Source: Brevibacterium epidermidis NBRC 14811
Lineage (GTDB): Bacteria; Actinomycetota; Actinomycetes; Actinomycetales; Brevibacteriaceae
Reading direction: 5' to 3'
Length of the DNA stretch: 64,000 nt
Assembly (NCBI RefSeq): GCF_001570805.1
Contig: NZ_BCSJ01000006.1
Span: 62,001 to 126,000 of the forward strand
Part shown: positions 17,789-26,364 of the stretch, one piece after another
How the letters are laid out: each line of letters starts with the position of its first letter
Numbering within the stretch: the stretch's first letter is position 1
Notes under the pieces: model-generated
Seen by the model: the letters and a program-made list of their open reading frames with translations, nothing else
What the model was told of the DNA's origin: nothing
The model's database searches: none
Program-made: the position numbers and the translations under genes

Positions 17789-19122
17789 CGTGACCTTTCC
17801 TCATGGACGATATCGATCTCTTCCAAGCTCAGACCCTTCGTCTCCTTTGCCGTCATGGCGACCAGACCGACGAGGACGCAGACACCCGCAGTGAAGGCAG
17901 CGACCGAGACCCAGTTCTCTCCTCCGGCGCCGGCGACAGCGGAGGCGAGCACCGGAGCCAGACCGCCGGAGACCGCGAATCCGACCTGAGTGCCCAGGGC
18001 CAATCCTGTCACTCGTGCCGTGGTCGGGAACATCTCGGCGTAGAACGAGGGCCAGATGGCATTGGCCAGCGAGTACGCACAGCCGGACATGATGGCACCG
18101 AAGATGAAGATGAGCGGCCAGTTCCCGGCCGAGACCGCGCCCAAGTACGGGAACATCATCAGTCCCGCTCCGACGGCGCCGGTGATGAAGACCGGTTTCC
18201 GGCCGAATCGGTCGGAGAGCACTGCGGCCGCTGGAATCGCGAACAGGGCGACACCATTGGCGATGACCGAGACGAGCAGCATGGTCGAACGCTCGAGGCC
18301 GACGATGGAGGTGGCGAACGACAGCGACCAGACGGTGAAGACCATGTTCACGGTGTTGACCATGGCGCACACGGCCACGCGGATGACCGCGGCCTTGTGC
18401 CACCGGAAGACCTGCATGAGCGGAGGATTGTCAGCACGCGCCTCCTTGAATGCCGGTGGCTCCTCGAGCCCGCGACGGATGAGCCAGGCGGTGAGCACGA
18501 CGGCCGCCGAGAGCCAGAACGGCACACGCCAGCCCCAGCTGAACAGTGCCTCGTCGGGCAGGAAGGCGGTGAAGGGAATGAACACGGCAGTGGCCAGCAG
18601 AGTGCCGAACTGGGTGCCGTGCAGTGTCTAGCTCGTCGTCCACGACCTCTTCTCCTCGGCTGAATGCTCGAGGGAGACGGAGATCGCGCTCGCCTGTTCG
18701 CCCGAGGCCGACAGGCCCTGGATGATGCGGCAGAGGACGAGCAGGATCGGTGCCAGCATCCCCACCTGGTCATAGGTCGGCAGGCAGCCGACGGCGAAGG
18801 TCGAGATGCCCATCAGGAACAGAGTGAGCATGAGGACGAACTTGCGACCGAGCCGGTCACCGAGCGGTCCCATGATGAGTGCACCCAGCGGACGCACGAC
18901 GTAGGCGACCCCGACCGTGCCCATGGCCAGCAGAATGGCGATTCCTGGCGCGGTGGTCTCGGGGAAGAACAATGTGTTGAGCACCAGTGCCGCAGCGGTT
19001 CCATAGACCGCGAAGTCGTAGTACTCCAGAGCGGAACCCGTCCAACTCGACAGGGCCGCGCGCAGCGGTGTCTTCTTCGTGGGGCGAGCTTCCTCGATCG
19101 CGTTGCTCATGCTTCCTCGCAT
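17785..19122 (-). pseudogene. Shikimate/quinate MHS-family transporter interrupted by an in-frame TAG
   Basis: Metabolite:H+ symporter (MFS) of about 445 codons. The N-terminal part (19122 down to 18631) has the first helices and the GDRLGRK loop motif. The C-terminal part (18627 down to 17785) has FSWGWRVPFWLSA, the DRFGRKPVF loop and the remaining helices. Both parts are in the same frame, separated only by TAG at 18628-18630. Reading through gives TTS-stop-TLHGTQFGTLLA, exactly where MHS proteins run on without a gap. A single substitution (for example TGG or CAG to TAG) explains it; no bases are missing. It is probably non-functional unless suppressed or a sequencing error. Operon with qsuB, divergent from the IclR gene. 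Confidence 0.85.
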
Positions 19123-19185
19123 CTCTCACTTTCAGGGACAAGGCGGCGGCCTCAGTGCTGTCGAGCGCTGATCAGACCGACGTGA

Positions 19186-19206
19186 TATTGCCATAGTGTG
19201 GCAATA
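19186..19206. promoter_or_regulatory. Perfect palindrome, candidate IclR operator
   Basis: TATTGCCA-TAGTG-TGGCAATA has perfect 8-bp arms with a 5-bp spacer. It lies in the 230-bp gap between the divergent transporter/qsuB operon and the IclR-aroQ-dehydrogenase operon, the expected place for the local IclR regulator. Confidence 0.6.
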
Positions 19207-19210
19207 GTTG

Positions 19211-19254
19211 TTACATTGTGGTTTACAGTGTGATTGAGATGACATAGCCTGTCA
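19211..19254. promoter_or_regulatory. Second set of repeats in the qsu control region
   Basis: Direct repeats TTACATTGTG (19211-19220) and TTACAGTGTG (19223-19232) are 12 bp apart. They are followed by an inverted repeat TGACA-TAGCC-TGTCA (19240-19254). The region is AT-rich compared with its surroundings and probably holds the two divergent promoters. Confidence 0.4.
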
Positions 19255-19352
19255 ACGTGGAACGCAGAAATTCTGCTTTCCGGACACATGATGCGTTCCG
19301 CACACACCGCCCAGCACCACCGAACTGACACAGCAACGCAAGGAGGCGAAGC

Positions 19353-20102
19353 ATGCCGCCCAAGGGCTCGAACTCGGTGACGAAGACCTTCGAGATGCTC
19401 GAACTCCTCGGTGAATCACCCGAGGGCATCAGTGCCGCCCAGGCCGCCGAGACCACCGGCTACCCGTTCTCGACGGCCTACCGCCTCCTCGGCGGCCTCG
19501 TCGAATCCGGCTATGCGAGCTTCGACGCCCGCACGAAGATCTACACCCTCGGCATGGAGGTCTTCCGTCTGGCGCAGAAGGTGGCGCACCGGCAGGGTCT
19601 GTCCGGAGCGACGAAAGGTCTGCTGCAGGAGCTGACGGCGTCCACCGGAGAATCGAGCATCCTCGCCGTCCGTCGCGGCAACTCCGCACTGACCGTGCTC
19701 ACCGTCGACGGCCCACAGTTCCGCACCACCACGGATCCGGGTGATGAATCACCGCTGCACACCTCTTCGATCGGACAGGCCCTGCTCGCCCACGACCCGG
19801 ATGCCGACGCCACGATCGACGCCATCGATCTCGTTGCCCGTACCCCGAACTCGATCACAGACCCCGCGCAGATGCGCGAACGCCTCGAACAGATCCGTGA
19901 GAACGGTTGGGCAGGCCAATCCGAGGAGAACGACATCGGCATGAATGCCCTGGCCGTGCCCGTCTTCGACCTCGACGGCACACTGTTGGCCTCACTCGCG
20001 CTCGCCGCACCGGTGTTCCGCCGCAGCCTCGACGAGCTCATCGAATTCGTCCCCCAACTGACCGAGACCGCGGCGGCCATCGCCGCCCGATTCCCGAGGT
20101 GA
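19353..20102 (+). CDS. IclR family transcriptional regulator of the shikimate/quinate genes
   Basis: 249 aa. The N-terminal winged helix ([39 protein letters not shown]) is followed by the IclR effector domain from about residue 80 to the end, including the [14 protein letters not shown] and [20 protein letters not shown] blocks. It is the first gene of a three-gene operon with aroQ and the dehydrogenase and is divergent from the transporter/qsuB operon, so it most likely senses shikimate, quinate or protocatechuate. In Corynebacterium glutamicum the equivalent regulator QsuR is a LysR protein; an IclR member here is a different solution. Confidence 0.9.
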   Translation: MPPKGSNSVTKTFEMLELLGESPEGISAAQAAETTGYPFSTAYRLLGGLVESGYASFDARTKIYTLGMEVFRLAQKVAHRQGLSGATKGLLQELTASTGESSILAVRRGNSALTVLTVDGPQFRTTTDPGDESPLHTSSIGQALLAHDPDADATIDAIDLVARTPNSITDPAQMRERLEQIRENGWAGQSEENDIGMNALAVPVFDLDGTLLASLALAAPVFRRSLDELIEFVPQLTETAAAIAARFPR

Positions 20103-20104
20103 CC

Positions 20105-20557
20105 ATGCCCGAAATCCTTGTCCTCAACGGCCCCAACCTCAACCTCCTCGGGGAACGCGAACCGGAGATCTACGGCCGCACCACCTTGGCCGATATCGAG
20201 ACCATGTGTGCCGACACCGCCGCCGAGGCGGGGCTGACCGTCCGCTGCATCCAGAGTAGCCATGAGGGCGGGCTCATCGACGCCGTCCACGACGCCCGGC
20301 ACTCCACAGTCGGCGCGATCATCAACGCCGGAGCGTATACGCACACCTCCCTGGCACTGCATGATGCGCTGAAATCCTACGACCATCCGATCATCGAGGT
20401 GCACCTGAGCAACCCGCATGCCCGGGAGGCCGTGCGCCACCACTCCTACCTCTCACCCGTGGCCGCAGCCGTCATCGCCGGAGCCGGCGCCAAAGGCTAT
20501 GTCCACGCGGTCGAGATCCTCATCGACTACCTCACGAACGCGAAAGCGAGACTATGA
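20105..20557 (+). CDS. aroQ: Type II 3-dehydroquinate dehydratase
   Basis: 150 aa, dodecameric-type dehydroquinase that interconverts 3-dehydroquinate and 3-dehydroshikimate. [17 protein letters not shown] is the N-terminal signature; Tyr in that loop is the catalytic base. [17 protein letters not shown] and [17 protein letters not shown] complete the active site. In this context it serves the catabolic route (QsuC role), feeding QsuB, rather than chorismate synthesis. The gene starts 2 nt after the IclR stop and overlaps the dehydrogenase start by 4 nt. Confidence 0.95.
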   Translation: MPEILVLNGPNLNLLGEREPEIYGRTTLADIETMCADTAAEAGLTVRCIQSSHEGGLIDAVHDARHSTVGAIINAGAYTHTSLALHDALKSYDHPIIEVHLSNPHAREAVRHHSYLSPVAAAVIAGAGAKGYVHAVEILIDYLTNAKARL

Positions 20558-21414
20558 CCTCATCCCTCCTCCTCGGCCTCATCGGCGACGGCATCTCCGC
20601 CTCCCGCACCCCGCGGATGCACGAGAACGAAGGCGCCGCGCACTCCATCCCCACGATCTACCGCACCATCGACATCAGCAATCCCCGCCTCGCCGAGGTG
20701 GGACTCGAGGAGCTCCTCACCGGCGCGGTCCGGCTCGGCTTCGACGGACTCAACATCACCCACCCGTTCAAACAACAGGTCATCGGCCTCCTCGACGAGG
20801 TCGATCCGGTGGCCGCGCGCATCAATTCGGTCAACACCGTCGTCATCGACAGCACCGGCCGGACGACCGGATTCAACACCGACGTCACCGGTTTCGCCGC
20901 CGGGTTCCGCGCCGGATTGGACGGAGCCGCCACCGAGGCGGTCGTGCAGATCGGAGCGGGCGGAGCCGGCCGTGCGGTCGGGTTCGCGCTCGCCGAACTC
21001 GGGATCGGCGAACTCATCATCGCCGACACCGATGTGCGGCGTGCCGAAGGACTGGCCGCGGACATCGTCGAAGCGACGTCGGTCGGAACCCGGGCGAAAG
21101 CGATCGGGCTCGATGAGCTGGAGGGGGCGGCCGCCTCGGCGCAGGGGATCGTCAACGCCACCCCGGTGGGGATGAAGGCGTACCCGGGAACCCCGGTCGA
21201 CACCTCGGCATTCGGATCGGAGACCTGGGTGGCCGATGTCGTGTACTTCCCGCTCGAGACGCAGCTGCTCGCCGAAGCCAGGGCGAAGGGCTGCCGCACG
21301 CTCGACGGATCGGGGATGGCGGTCAATCAGGCCATCGACGCGTTCGAACTCTTCAGCGGCCAGAAAGCGGACCCACAGCGCATGCGCGAGACGTTCCTGT
21401 CCTTCGGCGCCTGA
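20554..21414 (+). CDS. Quinate/shikimate dehydrogenase (QsuD-like)
   Basis: 286 aa, AroE superfamily. The substrate site has [13 protein letters not shown] and the catalytic Lys/Asp pair in NITHPFKQ and GFNTDVTGF; a GAGGAGRAV nucleotide loop is followed by [14 protein letters not shown]. AroE enzymes using NADP have an Asn-Arg-Thr-like patch after the second Rossmann strand. Here an Asp is found, which favours NAD, as in the catabolic QsuD. It would oxidise shikimate and/or quinate. The start overlaps aroQ (ATGA). It is the last gene of the IclR-aroQ operon. Confidence 0.88.
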   Translation: MTSSLLLGLIGDGISASRTPRMHENEGAAHSIPTIYRTIDISNPRLAEVGLEELLTGAVRLGFDGLNITHPFKQQVIGLLDEVDPVAARINSVNTVVIDSTGRTTGFNTDVTGFAAGFRAGLDGAATEAVVQIGAGGAGRAVGFALAELGIGELIIADTDVRRAEGLAADIVEATSVGTRAKAIGLDELEGAAASAQGIVNATPVGMKAYPGTPVDTSAFGSETWVADVVYFPLETQLLAEARAKGCRTLDGSGMAVNQAIDAFELFSGQKADPQRMRETFLSFGA

Positions 21415-21451
21415 CCGGAATCAGAACCGGCTTTCGCCTCGGCGCAGATGA

Positions 21452-22252
21452 TCAGTCTTCGGAGGCGTCGCCTGCGGCTTTCTTCTGCTTGCGGTATTCC
21501 TTGAAGAAGCTGATCGCGAAGATGCCGACGATGAGGGCCAAGGTCAGCCATAGCGCGTACTTGTCGATGACCTTGAGGATGTCGACGGCGGCCTCGCCGA
21601 GCTGATAGCCCAGGAACGTCCAGATGAAAGTGAAGATGAGGCAGCCGAGGAGATCGGCGACGAGGAACAGCGACAGGCGCATCCGCGTCCACCCGGCGAC
21701 GAGGTAGACGAGCGTGCCGGGGATGCCCGGGCAGCGCGAGATCAGTGTCATGAGGAACAGCGCCCAGTTCGGAATCTTCTTCAGCTGGTTGATGCGTTTG
21801 AGCTGGCGCTCGTTCTGCGCGAAGAGCCGCAGCACACCTTCGCCCCACCGGCGCCCGGCCAGCCAGAACGCCCAATCGAGTTTGGCCATACCGACGAAGC
21901 CCGCGACGATGACCAGCCACAGCGGGATCTCACCGACTCGGGCATAGGCTGCGGCAGCGACGACCGAGGTCTTCGCGCCGTTGATGAATTCCTGGACGAC
22001 CGGGGCATTGACGAGCATCCACGGTCGCAGCGGCATGAGGCCGAGGTAGATGAGAGGGACGCCGATGATGATGAACAGGAGCAGCTTGTCCAGGCCCTGA
22101 GCCTTGCCCTGCCAGGGTTTGATCGCCGCCCACGGATTCTCCTTGGACTCGGCATCGGAACCAGCGTCCGGCCCTGCTGCGTCGGACGCCATCGCTGAGG
22201 AATCTGCGGATACGGGCTCTGCCTCGTCGCGGTCCGCGCGATCGTCGCTCAT
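21452..22252 (-). CDS. VTT/DedA-like membrane protein
   Basis: 266 aa. After an acidic, disordered N-terminus of about 55 residues there are about five hydrophobic segments. The region from KLDWAFWLAGRRWGEGVL to LISRCPGIPGTLVYLVAGWTRM matches the SNARE-associated/VTT (DedA) core, whose re-entrant loop carries Arg and Gly-Pro residues. The family flips phospholipid carriers or supports membrane homeostasis. The start has no close partner; the Asp/Gly-tail membrane protein is divergent, 100 bp away. Confidence 0.75.
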   Translation of the reverse strand: MSDDRADRDEAEPVSADSSAMASDAAGPDAGSDAESKENPWAAIKPWQGKAQGLDKLLLFIIIGVPLIYLGLMPLRPWMLVNAPVVQEFINGAKTSVVAAAAYARVGEIPLWLVIVAGFVGMAKLDWAFWLAGRRWGEGVLRLFAQNERQLKRINQLKKIPNWALFLMTLISRCPGIPGTLVYLVAGWTRMRLSLFLVADLLGCLIFTFIWTFLGYQLGEAAVDILKVIDKYALWLTLALIVGIFAISFFKEYRKQKKAAGDASED

Positions 22253-22351
22253 CGATGGGCTCCTGCCGGTCGTCTTGGAGGTCGGCGCTTACGGTATCAC
22301 AGGCACCCGAACACCCCACCTAAGAAGACTCTCATCCCATCCGGCTCGACT

Positions 22352-22807
22352 TTGCCGAATGCCTTGGGCAATGTGGTCGGTATGGGTGGACGATCGAAGA
22401 TCCTCGGCTGGGTTGTGGCCGGTCTCGTCATCATGCTCGCAATTTTGACCGTGCTCATCGTCCGCAACACCACCCAATCAGAACCGCCGGATCTCAGCCC
22501 GGTGGAAGTCACCCCCGAACCGACGGAGACCTCCGAGCCGAAGAATTCCGAAGCCGATGCCGACAGCTCTGTCGAGGCAGACTCCAACGGCAGCGCATCT
22601 GATAGCAGCGCCGCCGACGGCCGCGCATCGGAGGGCAGCGAGTCCGGAGATGCGGACTCGAAGGACCCGCAGGAGATCGAGCACTCCTACGAACCGGTGC
22701 CGATCCCGCCTCGCGAAGTCCCCGGCGGCGGGGACGACGGCGACGGCGACGACGACGGCGACGACGGCGACGACGACGGCGATGACGGGGACGACGATGA
22801 CGACTGA
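22352..22807 (+). CDS. Membrane-anchored protein with Asp/Gly-rich tail, upstream of a two-component system
   Basis: 151 aa (an ATG at 22382 would give 141 aa). One membrane helix (about residues 15-38) is followed by an acidic Ser/Glu/Ala linker. The last 25 residues are almost only Asp and Gly. The helix orientation puts the acidic tail outside the cell, where it could bind divalent cations or interact with wall polymers; that is inference. The stop overlaps the histidine kinase start by 11 nt, so expression is coupled to the kinase. I do not recognise a family. Confidence 0.7.
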   Translation: MPNALGNVVGMGGRSKILGWVVAGLVIMLAILTVLIVRNTTQSEPPDLSPVEVTPEPTETSEPKNSEADADSSVEADSNGSASDSSAADGRASEGSESGDADSKDPQEIEHSYEPVPIPPREVPGGGDDGDGDDDGDDGDDDGDDGDDDDD

Positions 22808-24296
22808 ACGGCGCGTCGGGCTGACCGTTCAGAACCGCCTGACCATCACCGTCGCCGTGCTGTCCGTCCTCACTCTCTCCATCGTCGGCCTCATCCTCTA
22901 CACCGTGGAGTCGAACAACGTCTCCGGCCGAATCACCGCCTCGATGTCCCAAGAGATCGACGAGATGCGAACGTTCTCCGAGAACGGGATCGATCCGCAG
23001 ACAGGCAAACCGTTCACCTCCGTCGATGAGATCCTCAGCAACTTCCTCGCCCAGAACAGGCCGGACGAAGACGAGGTGCTCTTCTCCTTCCTCACCGACG
23101 GCAGGGTGCTCTACCAGGGTGAACCGAAGGACCTTCTCGGCAGTTCGAGCGCCTTCGAGGAAGCCGTGGCCGGGGCGGCGGAGAAAGGCGGGGAGATCCG
23201 CCTGACCGTCGGCGACGTCGAATACGAAGGCTTCGTCCTGCCCATCACCGGCACCGAGGCGGCAACGGGCACGAACACGGATACCCAGGCCGCGCCCACC
23301 GACCCGACAGATCGGACGGAGGGCGTCAGCGAAGTGGCGGGCGGAGCGGCCGCGACGAATGGGGTCGGAGCCTTCGTCGTCGTCCACAACGTCACGGCCA
23401 GCCATGCCGACCTCGGACAGATCATGCAGATCTACGTCGTCGTCGCGCTCGCCGCCACCCTGCTCATCGCGGGTCTCTCCTCACTCCTGGCGCGGAGGCT
23501 GCTGTCTCCGGTGACCGAGCTGAGGCGGACCGCGCAGTCGATCTCCGGCGGTGATCTCAGCAGCCGCCTGGAGACGAAGGGCCACGACGACATCGCCGAA
23601 CTCGGGCACACGTTCAACGACATGCTCGACCGTCTCGAAGCCGCCTTCGAAGCGCAGCGGCGGTTCCTTGACGATGTCGGGCACGAGCTGCGCACTCCGC
23701 TGACCATCCTCGGCGGTCACCTCGAGACGATGAATGCAGAGGACGTCGGTGACGTCGAGGAGACCCGGGCGATGCTGCTCGATGAGACGGATCGGATGGG
23801 CCGCCTCGTCGAAGAGCTGCTCCTGCTGGCCCGCGCCCGACGCCCTGACTTCGTGCGCTTCGCCGAGGTGGACCTCAGCGGGGTCGTGTCCGACTCCCTG
23901 GCGAAGGCCAAGGGGCTCGGGGACCGGGAATGGGGCCTCGAGGTGCCCGAATCGCTGAGCTTCCACGGGGACCGACAGCGCCTGACCCAGGCGCTCCTGC
24001 AGCTGGCGGCCAATGCCGTCGAACACACCGAGGACGGTCAGGTGGTCGTGTTCGGTGCCCGCGACGACGCCGAATCCGTGCACATCTGGGTCCGTGACGA
24101 AGGCGAAGGGGTGCCCGACGAGATCGCCGAGGACATCTTCGACCGCTTCTGCCGCGGCTCGACCGACGGGGCCGGCTTCGGGCTGGGGCTGTCGATCATC
24201 TCCGCCATCGCCGAGGCGCATGGAGGCAGAGTCGTTCTCGACCAGACCTCCATCGGTGCACAGTTCCGCATGATCCTGCCGAAAGGACAGAAGTGA
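22797..24296 (+). CDS. Sensor histidine kinase with HAMP domain (OmpR-type system)
   Basis: 499 aa from ATG 22797. An N-terminal helix (about residues 15-35) and an extracytoplasmic sensor of about 170 residues are followed by a second helix near 205-225 and a HAMP domain beginning ARRLLSPVTELRRTAQ. HisKA carries His296 in DVGHELRTPLTIL. HATPase motifs are the N-box LLQLAANAVEHTE, DEGEGVP and GFGLGLSIISAIAEAHGG. It overlaps the Asp/Gly-tail gene upstream and the regulator downstream. The signal is unknown; the adjacent acidic membrane protein may be a co-sensor. Confidence 0.93.
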   Translation: MTTERRVGLTVQNRLTITVAVLSVLTLSIVGLILYTVESNNVSGRITASMSQEIDEMRTFSENGIDPQTGKPFTSVDEILSNFLAQNRPDEDEVLFSFLTDGRVLYQGEPKDLLGSSSAFEEAVAGAAEKGGEIRLTVGDVEYEGFVLPITGTEAATGTNTDTQAAPTDPTDRTEGVSEVAGGAAATNGVGAFVVVHNVTASHADLGQIMQIYVVVALAATLLIAGLSSLLARRLLSPVTELRRTAQSISGGDLSSRLETKGHDDIAELGHTFNDMLDRLEAAFEAQRRFLDDVGHELRTPLTILGGHLETMNAEDVGDVEETRAMLLDETDRMGRLVEELLLLARARRPDFVRFAEVDLSGVVSDSLAKAKGLGDREWGLEVPESLSFHGDRQRLTQALLQLAANAVEHTEDGQVVVFGARDDAESVHIWVRDEGEGVPDEIAEDIFDRFCRGSTDGAGFGLGLSIISAIAEAHGGRVVLDQTSIGAQFRMILPKGQK

Positions 24297-24952
24297 AGAG
24301 CATTCTCGTGATCGAGGACGAAGAGCGGATCTCCGCCTTCATCTCGAAGGGCCTGACCGCCGCCGGATTCAGTCCGCAGATCGCCGCCGACGGCTTCACC
24401 GGACGAGACCTGGCATTGACGGGCGACTTCACGCTCGTGATCCTCGACATCGGTCTGCCCGGTCTCGACGGCTTCAGCGTGCTGGGCCAGCTGCGCGAGC
24501 GGCGGCCCGAACTTCCCGTGCTCGTGCTCACCGCCCGCGACAACCCGGACGACACGATCTATGCCCTCGAGTCCGGGGCGGTCGACTATATGATCAAACC
24601 CTTCCGATTCGCGGAGCTGCTGGCTCGGGTCCGTCTGCGGCTCAAGGAGAGCCCGCAGAACCAGGAGGTCACGGAGCTCATCCGCGACGAGGTGCGCATC
24701 GACCTGCTCAAACGGCAGGTGTGGGTCAAGGACCAACTGGTCGAACTCTCGGCGCGGGAACTGTCCCTGGCCGAGATCCTGCTGCGCAACCGCGGCAACG
24801 TCCTCTCACGCGAACAGCTGCTCTCCCATGTGTGGGGATTCGACTTCGACCCCGGCTCGAACGTCGTCGACGTCTACATCGGGTACCTGCGCAAGAAGCT
24901 CGGCTCCGATTTCGTCACCACTGTGCGCGGCTTCGGATACCGAGTGGACTGA
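24293..24952 (+). CDS. Response regulator, OmpR/PhoB family
   Basis: 219 aa starting at GTG 24293 with an AAAGGA ribosome site. The receiver begins SILVIEDEERISAFI and has the phospho-acceptor Asp in VILDIGLPGLDG, Thr in VLTARD and Lys in IKPFRF. The winged-helix domain (about 125-219) ends in VYIGYLRKKLG and TVRGFGYRVD. Two 7-bp direct repeats with 11-bp period, the usual OmpR-family site format, lie 41 bp after its stop and just before the glycosyltransferase operon, suggesting that operon is its target. Confidence 0.95.
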   Translation: MKSILVIEDEERISAFISKGLTAAGFSPQIAADGFTGRDLALTGDFTLVILDIGLPGLDGFSVLGQLRERRPELPVLVLTARDNPDDTIYALESGAVDYMIKPFRFAELLARVRLRLKESPQNQEVTELIRDEVRIDLLKRQVWVKDQLVELSARELSLAEILLRNRGNVLSREQLLSHVWGFDFDPGSNVVDVYIGYLRKKLGSDFVTTVRGFGYRVD

Positions 24953-24992
24953 GCTGCCGAGTGGACTGAACCTAAGATCTTTCTCATCCGCG

Positions 24993-25010
24993 TCTTAATT
25001 TCATCTTAAT
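24993..25010 (+). promoter_or_regulatory. TCTTAAT direct repeats, candidate OmpR-family binding site
   Basis: TCTTAAT at 24993-24999 is repeated exactly at 25004-25010, an 11-bp period typical of OmpR/PhoB-type regulators binding on one DNA face. An AAGATCTT palindrome lies just upstream (24974-24981). The site is 22 bp before the first glycosyltransferase gene. Confidence 0.5.
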
Positions 25011-25032
25011 CACAGCCGACAAGCTGAGATGT

Positions 25033-26364
25033 ATGAGAAGACGATTGAGAGTCGCACTGTTCTCCCACGACTCGCTGGGACTGGGCCACATCCGCCGCAA
25101 CCGGGCTCTGGCCTTTGCCCTGGCCCGGGACCTGCCGGCACTGACCGGCCGAGAGGTCTCCGGTCTGCTCATCGCCAGCAGTCCCGAGGCCGCGCGATTC
25201 GACCTGCCCGATGGTTGGGACTGGGTGATCCTGCCCGGAGTCACTCCCGCACCCGGCGGCTATGTCCCACGGGCGCTGGCCTCCTCGTTGCAAGGTCTGC
25301 GGGCACTGCGGGCGGCGGCGATCTCGGCGATCCTCGACCAGCAGCGACCCGAGCTCTTCATCGTCGACCGGCACCCCTTCGGCATCGGCGGCGAACTTTC
25401 CGAGGCAATCGACCAGGTCCGCGACCACGGCTGCCGGACGGTCCTCGGCCTGCGCGAAGTCCTCGACACCCCGTCCGTCATCGCTGCCGAATGGGAGAAG
25501 GTCGGAGGGCCCAAACGTGTGGCCGATTCGTTCGATGAAGTCTGGATCTACGGTGACCCGGACGTCTACGATCCCCGCTCCACCGGCGAAGTGCCCGCGA
25601 CGCTGGCGGCCAGGGCCGTCACCACCGGCTACCTGTCCCAGGACCGTCCCGACGACGGCGGTGCCCTTCCTGAGGGAGTCGAGGCGGCGCGCGTCGGGTC
25701 GGCCGGGACCGAGTCTCCAGGGGTCGGATCCCAGCGTTTCGTCCTCACCTGCCTCGGCGGTGGATCCGACGGCGGCAGCCTCGCCGCCATCGCCGTCGAA
25801 GCCGAACCGCCCGACGGCCACCGTCACCTCATCGTCACCGGTCCGCAGATGGACGCCGAGGAGTTCGATGAGCTGCGTGAACGTGCTGGAGCGGCCACCA
25901 CCGTCATCCGCCATAATGACGACATCCCCGGACTCGTCGCCTCCGCTGAGGGGGTCGTATGCATGGGCGGGTACAACACTCTGGCCGAATTGATGGCCAC
26001 TGACACCCCTGCGCTCGTCGTCCCGCGCAAAGGGCACCGGGCCGAACAGCCCAGGCGGGCATTCGCCCTCGCCGCAGCCGGAGCGGTCGATGCCCACACG
26101 ATCGACAGCCTCGACGCCGATGCGCTCAGCGAATGGTTCGCCGGTCGTGCCGGATGTCCCAACGACCGCTCCCATATCGACCTCACGGGACTGGCCACCG
26201 TGCCTCGCCTGGCGGCCGAACTCGTTGCTGATGCCCGCGCCGAGGCGCCGGCCTTTGTCCCCGAAGCCGCACCGACGGCGGCGAACCGACCGACCGCGCC
26301 TCGCGGCACTGCAACGTCCGCCCGTCTGCCCATCACCTTGGAGGAGACCAGCCATGCTGTCTGA
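25033..26364 (+). CDS. Glycosyltransferase, MurG/COG4671-like
   Basis: 443 aa. The start ALFSHDSLGLGHIRRNRALA has the Gly-rich first loop of GT-B enzymes. The C-terminal half has FVLTCLGGGSDGG and GVVCMGGYNTLAELMA, the MurG/GT28-type nucleotide-sugar pocket, then VPRKGHRAEQPRRA. This matches a group of predicted glycosyltransferases (COG4671) of unknown acceptor. An Ala-rich C-terminal tail of about 40 residues follows. It is the first of six coupled genes (11-nt overlap with the next) and sits just after OmpR-type repeats. Cytoplasmic; probably transfers the first or a modifying sugar of an exported glycan or glycoconjugate. Start: ATG 25033, with only a weak ribosome site. Confidence 0.78.
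   Translation: MRRRLRVALFSHDSLGLGHIRRNRALAFALARDLPALTGREVSGLLIASSPEAARFDLPDGWDWVILPGVTPAPGGYVPRALASSLQGLRALRAAAISAILDQQRPELFIVDRHPFGIGGELSEAIDQVRDHGCRTVLGLREVLDTPSVIAAEWEKVGGPKRVADSFDEVWIYGDPDVYDPRSTGEVPATLAARAVTTGYLSQDRPDDGGALPEGVEAARVGSAGTESPGVGSQRFVLTCLGGGSDGGSLAAIAVEAEPPDGHRHLIVTGPQMDAEEFDELRERAGAATTVIRHNDDIPGLVASAEGVVCMGGYNTLAELMATDTPALVVPRKGHRAEQPRRAFALAAAGAVDAHTIDSLDADALSEWFAGRAGCPNDRSHIDLTGLATVPRLAAELVADARAEAPAFVPEAAPTAANRPTAPRGTATSARLPITLEETSHAV

Noticed and set aside
16238..17989. A 583-codon forward frame across qsuB
   Set aside because: Antisense to qsuB, whose metal ligands and domains are clear; composition is that of a shadow frame.
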